DNA from: Codonopsis lanceolata | Taxonomy: Eukaryota; Streptophyta; Magnoliopsida; Asterales; Campanulaceae | Reading direction: 5' to 3' | Length of the DNA stretch: 64,000 nucleotides | NCBI GenBank assembly: GCA_013146195.2 | Contig: CM028382.1 | Location: 10,734,767-10,798,766 of the forward strand | Shown: positions 59,609 through 64,000 of the stretch, in pieces | Position numbering within the stretch: position 1 is the stretch's first letter | How the letters are laid out: every line of letters begins with the position of its first letter | The notes under the pieces: model-generated | What the model was told of the DNA's origin: nothing | The model's database searches: none | Seen by the model: the letters and a program-made list of their open reading frames with translations, nothing else | Position numbers and translations under genes: made by a program

Positions 59609-61238
59609 ATGTTGGTTTATTGATAAACCATTGATAAACCAGTAGGTTTTATGTTATAATTTGGTTTCAAGTGTCAACAATGGTTTTTCCTTTGAAAATG
59701 CACATGGTTTATCAGCTGGTTTATCGATAAACCATTGATAAACCATGTTCACAGATTGGTTTATTGAACTGCTTTATCTACTGGTTTATTGATAAACCAT
59801 TGATAAACCAGTAGGTTTTATGTTATAATTTGGTTTGAAGTGTCAACAATGGTTTTTCCTTTGAAAATGCACATGGTTTATCAGCTGGTTTATCGATAAA
59901 CCATTGATAAACCATGTTCACATATTGGTTTATTGAACTGCTTTATCTACTGGTTTATTGATAAACCATTGATAAACCAGTAGGTTTTATGTTATAATTT
60001 GGTTTCAAGTGTCAACAATGGTTTTTCCTTTGAAAATGCACATGGTTTATCATCTGGTTTATCGATAAACCATTGATAAACCATGTTCACATATTGGTTT
60101 ATTGAACTGCTTTATCTACCGGTTTATTGATAAACCCGCCAGTGTAGGTTTTATGTTATAAATTGGTTTCAAGTGTCAACAATGGTTTTTCCTTTGAAAA
60201 TGCACATGGTTTATCATCTGGTTTATCGATAAACCATTGATAAACCATGTTCACATATTGGTTTTTCTTTATCAACGGTTTATTGATAAACCAGTCGGTT
60301 TTATGTTATAATTTGGTTTCAAGTGTCAACAATGGTTTTTCCTTTGAAAATGCACATGGTTTATCATCTGGTTTATAGATAAACCATTGATAAACCATGT
60401 TCACATATTGGTTTATTGAATTGCTTTATCTACTGGTTTATTGATAAACCATTGATAAACCAGTCGGTTTTATGTTATAATTTGGTTTCAAGTGTCAACA
60501 ATGGTTTTTCCTTTGAAAATGCACATGGTTTATCAGCTGGTTTATCGATAAACCATTGATAAACCATGTTCACAGATTGGTTTATTGAACTGCTTTATCA
60601 ATCGGTTTATTGATAAACCATTGATAAACCAGTAGGTTTTATGTTATAATTTGGTTTCAAGTGTCAACAATGGTTTTTCCTTTGAAAATGCACATGGTTT
60701 ATCACCGGTTTATCGATAAACCATTGATAAACCATGTTCACATTGGTTTATTGAATCGCTTTATCAATACCGGTTTATTAATAACCATTGATAAACCAAG
60801 AGGTTTTATGTTATAATTTGGTTTCAAGTGTCAACAATGGTTTTTCCTTTGAAAATGCACATGGTTTATCACCGTTTATCGATAAACCATTGATAAACCA
60901 TGTTCACATTGATTGGTTTATTGAAGCGCTTTATCAATCTGGTTTATCGATAACCCATTGATAAACCAAAGAGTTTTATGTTATAAATTGGTTTCAAGTG
61001 TCAACAATGGTTTTCCTTTGAAAATGCACATGGTTTATCAGCTGGTTTATCGATAAACCATTGATAAACCATGTTCACATATTGGTTTATTGAACTGCTT
61101 TATCTACTGGTTTATTGATAAACCATTGATAAACCAGTCGGTTTTATGTTATAATTTGGTTTCAAGTGTCAACAATGGTTTTTCCTTTGAAAATGCACAT
61201 GGTTTATCAGCTGGTTTATCGATAAACCATTGATAAAC
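59609..61238 (+). repeat. 169-bp minisatellite of palindromic units, about ten copies
   Basis: The period is 169 bases in the best-kept copies (for example from 59641 to 59810 to 59979). Each copy has a block GGTTTTATGTTATAATTTGG, then GTGTCAACAATGGTTTTTCC, then GAAAATGCACATGG, and two fold-back pieces. One piece, TGGTTTATCGATAAACCA, is a perfect 18-base palindrome; the other, around TGGTTTATTGATAAACCA, is nearly so. Copies between 60110 and 60970 carry small losses. A matching 14-base piece lies upstream of the neighbouring gene. Confidence 0.92.
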
Positions 61239-61242
61239 CATT

Positions 61243-61411
61243 AAGTTACGTTAAGTTAAATTACATTAAGTTGTGTTAAGTTACGTTACGTTAAGTTAAG
61301 TTAAGTTTCGTAAGTTAAGTTACGTTACGTTACGTTACGTTAAGTTAAGTTAAGTTACGTTACATTAAGTTATGTTATGTTACGTTAAGTTAAGTTACGT
61401 TAAGTTAAGTT
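61243..61411 (+). repeat. Short pentamer array (GTTAA/GTTAC)
   Basis: About 33 units of mixed AAGTT and ACGTT form lie between the minisatellite and the satellite. It shares ACGTTA-type pieces with the satellite and may be its seed or an edge product. It is not a plant telomere repeat (TTTAGGG). Confidence 0.85.
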
Positions 61412-64000
61412 AACACAACGTCACTTAGCAGGATAACACAACGTAATGTAACGTTGGGTCATATCATAACACAACGTCACTTAACAGGATAACACAACGT
61501 AATGTAACGTTGGGTCATATCATAACACAACGTCACTTAGCAGGATAACACAACGTAATGTAACGTTGGGTCATATCATAACACAACGTCACTTAGCAGG
61601 ATAACACAACGTAATGTAACGTTGGGTCATATCATAACACAACGCTACTTAACAGATAACACAACGTAATGTAACGCTGGGTCATATCATAACACAACGT
61701 CACTTAACAGGATAACACAACGTAATGTAACGTTGGGTCATATCATAACACAACGTCACTTAATTGGATAACACAACGTAATGTAACGTTGGCTCATATC
61801 ATAACACAACGTCACTTAACAGGATAACACAACGTAATGTAACGTTGGGTCATATCATAACACAACGTCACTTAGCAGGATAACACAACGTAATGTAATG
61901 TTGGGTCATATCATAACACAACGTCATTTAACAGGATAACACAACGTAATGTAACGTTGGGTCATATCATAACACAACGTCACTTAACAGGATAACACAA
62001 CGTAATGTAACGTTGGGTCATATCATAACACAACGTCACTTAACAGGATAACACAACGTAATGTAACGTTGGGTCATATCATAACACAACGTCACTTAAC
62101 AGGATAACACAACGTAATGTAACGTTGGGTCTTATCATAACACAACGCCTACTTAAGCAGATAACATTAACGTAATGTAACGCTGGGTCATATCATAACA
62201 CAACGCCACTTAACAGATAACACAACGTAATGTAACGCTGGGTCATATCATAACACAACGCCACTTAACAGATAACACAACGTAATGTAACGCTGGGTCT
62301 TATCATAACACAACGCTACTTAACAGATAACACAACGTAATGTAACGCTGGGTCATATCATAACACAACGCCACTTAACAGATAACACAACGTAATGTAA
62401 CGCTGGGTCTTATCATAACACAACGCCACTTAACAGATAACACAACGTAATGTAACGTTGGGTCTTTATCATAACACAACGCCACTTAACAGATAACACA
62501 ACGTAATGTAACGCTGGGTCTTTATCATAACACAACGCCACTTAACAGATAACATTAACGTAATGTAACGCTGGGTCTTTATCATAACACAACGCTACTT
62601 AACAGATAACATTAACGTAATGTAACGCTGGGTCTTATCATAACACAACGCCACTTAACAGATAACACAACGTAATGTAACGCTGGGTCTTTATCATAAC
62701 ACAACGCTACTTAACAGATAACATTAACGTAATGTAACGCTGGGTCTTTATCATAACACAACGCCTACTTAACAGATAACACAACGTAATGTAACGCTGG
62801 GTCTTATCATAACACAACGCTACTTAACAGATAACACAACGTAATGTAACGCTGGGTCTTATCATAACACAACGCCACTTAACAGATAACATTAACGTAA
62901 TGTAACGCTGGGTCTTTATCATAACACAACGCTACTTAACAGATAACACAACGTAATGTAACGCTGGGTCTTATCATAACACAACGCCACTTAACAGATA
63001 ACACAACGTAATGTAACGCTGGGTCTTATCATAACACAACGCCACTTAACAGATAACACAACGTAATGTAACGCTGGGTCTTATCATAACACAACGCCAC
63101 TTAACAGATAACACAACGTAATGTAACGCTGGGTCTTATCATAACACAACGCTACTTAACAGATAACACAACGTAATGTAACGCTGGGTCTTATCATAAC
63201 ACAACGCCACTTAACAGATAACACAACGTAATGTAACGCTGGGTCTTATCATAACACAACGCTACTTAACAGATAACATTAACGTAATGTAACGCTGGGT
63301 CTTTATCATAACACAACGCCACTTAACAGATAACATTAACGTAATGTAACGCTGGGTCTTTATCATAACACAACGCCACTTAACAGATAACACAACGTAA
63401 TGTAACGCTGGGTCTTATCATAACACAACGCCACTTAACAGATAACACAACGTAATGTAACGCTGGGTCTTATCATAACACAACGCTACTTAACAGATAA
63501 CACAACGTAATGTAACGCTGGGTCTTTTCATAACACAACGCCACTTAACAGATAACACAACGTAATGTAACGCTGGGTCTTATCATAACACAACGCACTT
63601 AACAGATAACATTAACGTAATGTAACGCTGGGTCTTATCATAACACAACGCCACTTAACAGATAACACAACGTAATGTAACGCTGGGTCTTTCATAACAC
63701 AACGCTACTTAACAGATAACACAACGTAATGTAACGCTGGGTCTTTATCATAACACAACGCCACTTAACAGATAACACAACGTAATGTAACGCCGGGTCT
63801 TATCATAACACAACGCCACTTAACAGATAACACAACGTAATGTAACGCTGGGTCTTATCATAACACAACGCTCACTTAACAGATAACACAACGTAATGTA
63901 ACGCTGGGTCTTATCATAACACAACGCTACTTAACAGATAACACAACGTAATGTAACGCTGGGTCTTATCATAACACAACGCTACTTAACAGATAACACA
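61411..64000 (+). repeat. Satellite DNA, 55-56-bp monomer, about 46 copies, running past the window end
   Basis: Each monomer contains GTAACG(T/C)TGGGTC, ATCATAACACAACG, a CACTTA(A/G)CAG or CTACTTAACAG piece, and ATAACACAACGTAATG. From 61411 to about 62130 the unit is 56 bases with ACGTTGGGTCATATC and CAGGATAAC. After about 62130 it is usually 55 bases with ACGCTGGGTCTTATC and CAGATAAC. ATAACACAACG occurs twice per monomer, so the unit looks built from two related halves. Variants with ACATTAACG or TCTTTATC recur in scattered blocks. Confidence 0.95.

Noticed and set aside
61243..61411. Telomere or interstitial telomere repeat
   Set aside because: The units are GTTAA/GTTAC pentamers, not TTTAGGG or another known plant telomere unit.
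59609..64000. CRISPR-like regular repeats
   Set aside because: These are plant minisatellite and satellite arrays. There are no unique spacers of constant size and no cas genes, and the genome is eukaryotic.

Overview
This window looks like plant nuclear DNA made almost entirely of repeats. It holds Ty3/gypsy and Ty1/copia LTR retrotransposons, Mutator-, hAT-, Harbinger- and Helitron-type DNA elements, MITEs, a TRIM, and tandem satellite DNA. A eudicot is likely; the Tat/Retand-, Tekay- and SIRE-like elements and the Ulp1-associated DUF1985-type genes would suit, for example, Caryophyllales, but the species cannot be read from the sequence. I see no intact single-copy host gene, no rRNA or tRNA gene and no CRISPR. 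Family names come from recognised protein motifs, termini and target-site duplications (TSDs), not from a database search.

Layout. 1-2080: decayed gypsy pol tail, then its 3' LTR. 2233-2823: a TRIM with both LTRs. 2840-7976: a Tekay-like LTR end, then a Tat/Ogre-like solo LTR with an 80-bp tandem array, split by a Harbinger-like MITE, a GGCCGG-ended element with a second MITE inside it, and a Pack-MULE (6294-7667) carrying an F-box gene fragment between perfect 9-bp TSDs. 8225-10540: a small hAT MITE, a copia LTR remnant and a Helitron (9343-9753). 10540-13661: the left part of a MULE-like element with TGTCACTTTT repeats and a broken Ulp1/DUF1985-type gene, cut by a minus-strand Tekay-like gypsy element (13662-about 20720). 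21294-25431: a decayed SIRE-like copia element, ending at a 100-N gap (25432-25531).

25532-34318: a plus-strand Tekay-like element with very long LTRs and gag only. It is inserted in the gag region of a Tat/Retand-like element (34319-about 44220), whose gag-pol (34340-39368) faces a spliced antisense gene (42608-39935) with its own TATA box. 44221-52176: two hAT elements, then a long solo-LTR-like sequence containing a MULE (48413-50141, TSD TTTTATCAT) and a MITE, then another MITE. 52177-55790: a second Helitron, a Harbinger element (TSD TAA) swollen by an ATT microsatellite, and another MITE.

55791-61238: a spliced but frameshifted DUF1985-type gene (56786-59205) with a Pro/Thr-rich repeat tail, followed by a 169-bp minisatellite built from 18-bp palindromes. 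A motif of that minisatellite also lies upstream of the gene, so gene and array probably belong to one element. 61243-64000: a short pentamer array, then a 55/56-bp satellite that runs off the end of the window.

The genes do not form a pathway; they serve element replication (gag, protease, RT, RNase H, integrase) or are host-derived passengers (F-box, Ulp1/DUF1985 type). Nearly all carry stops or single-base frameshifts.
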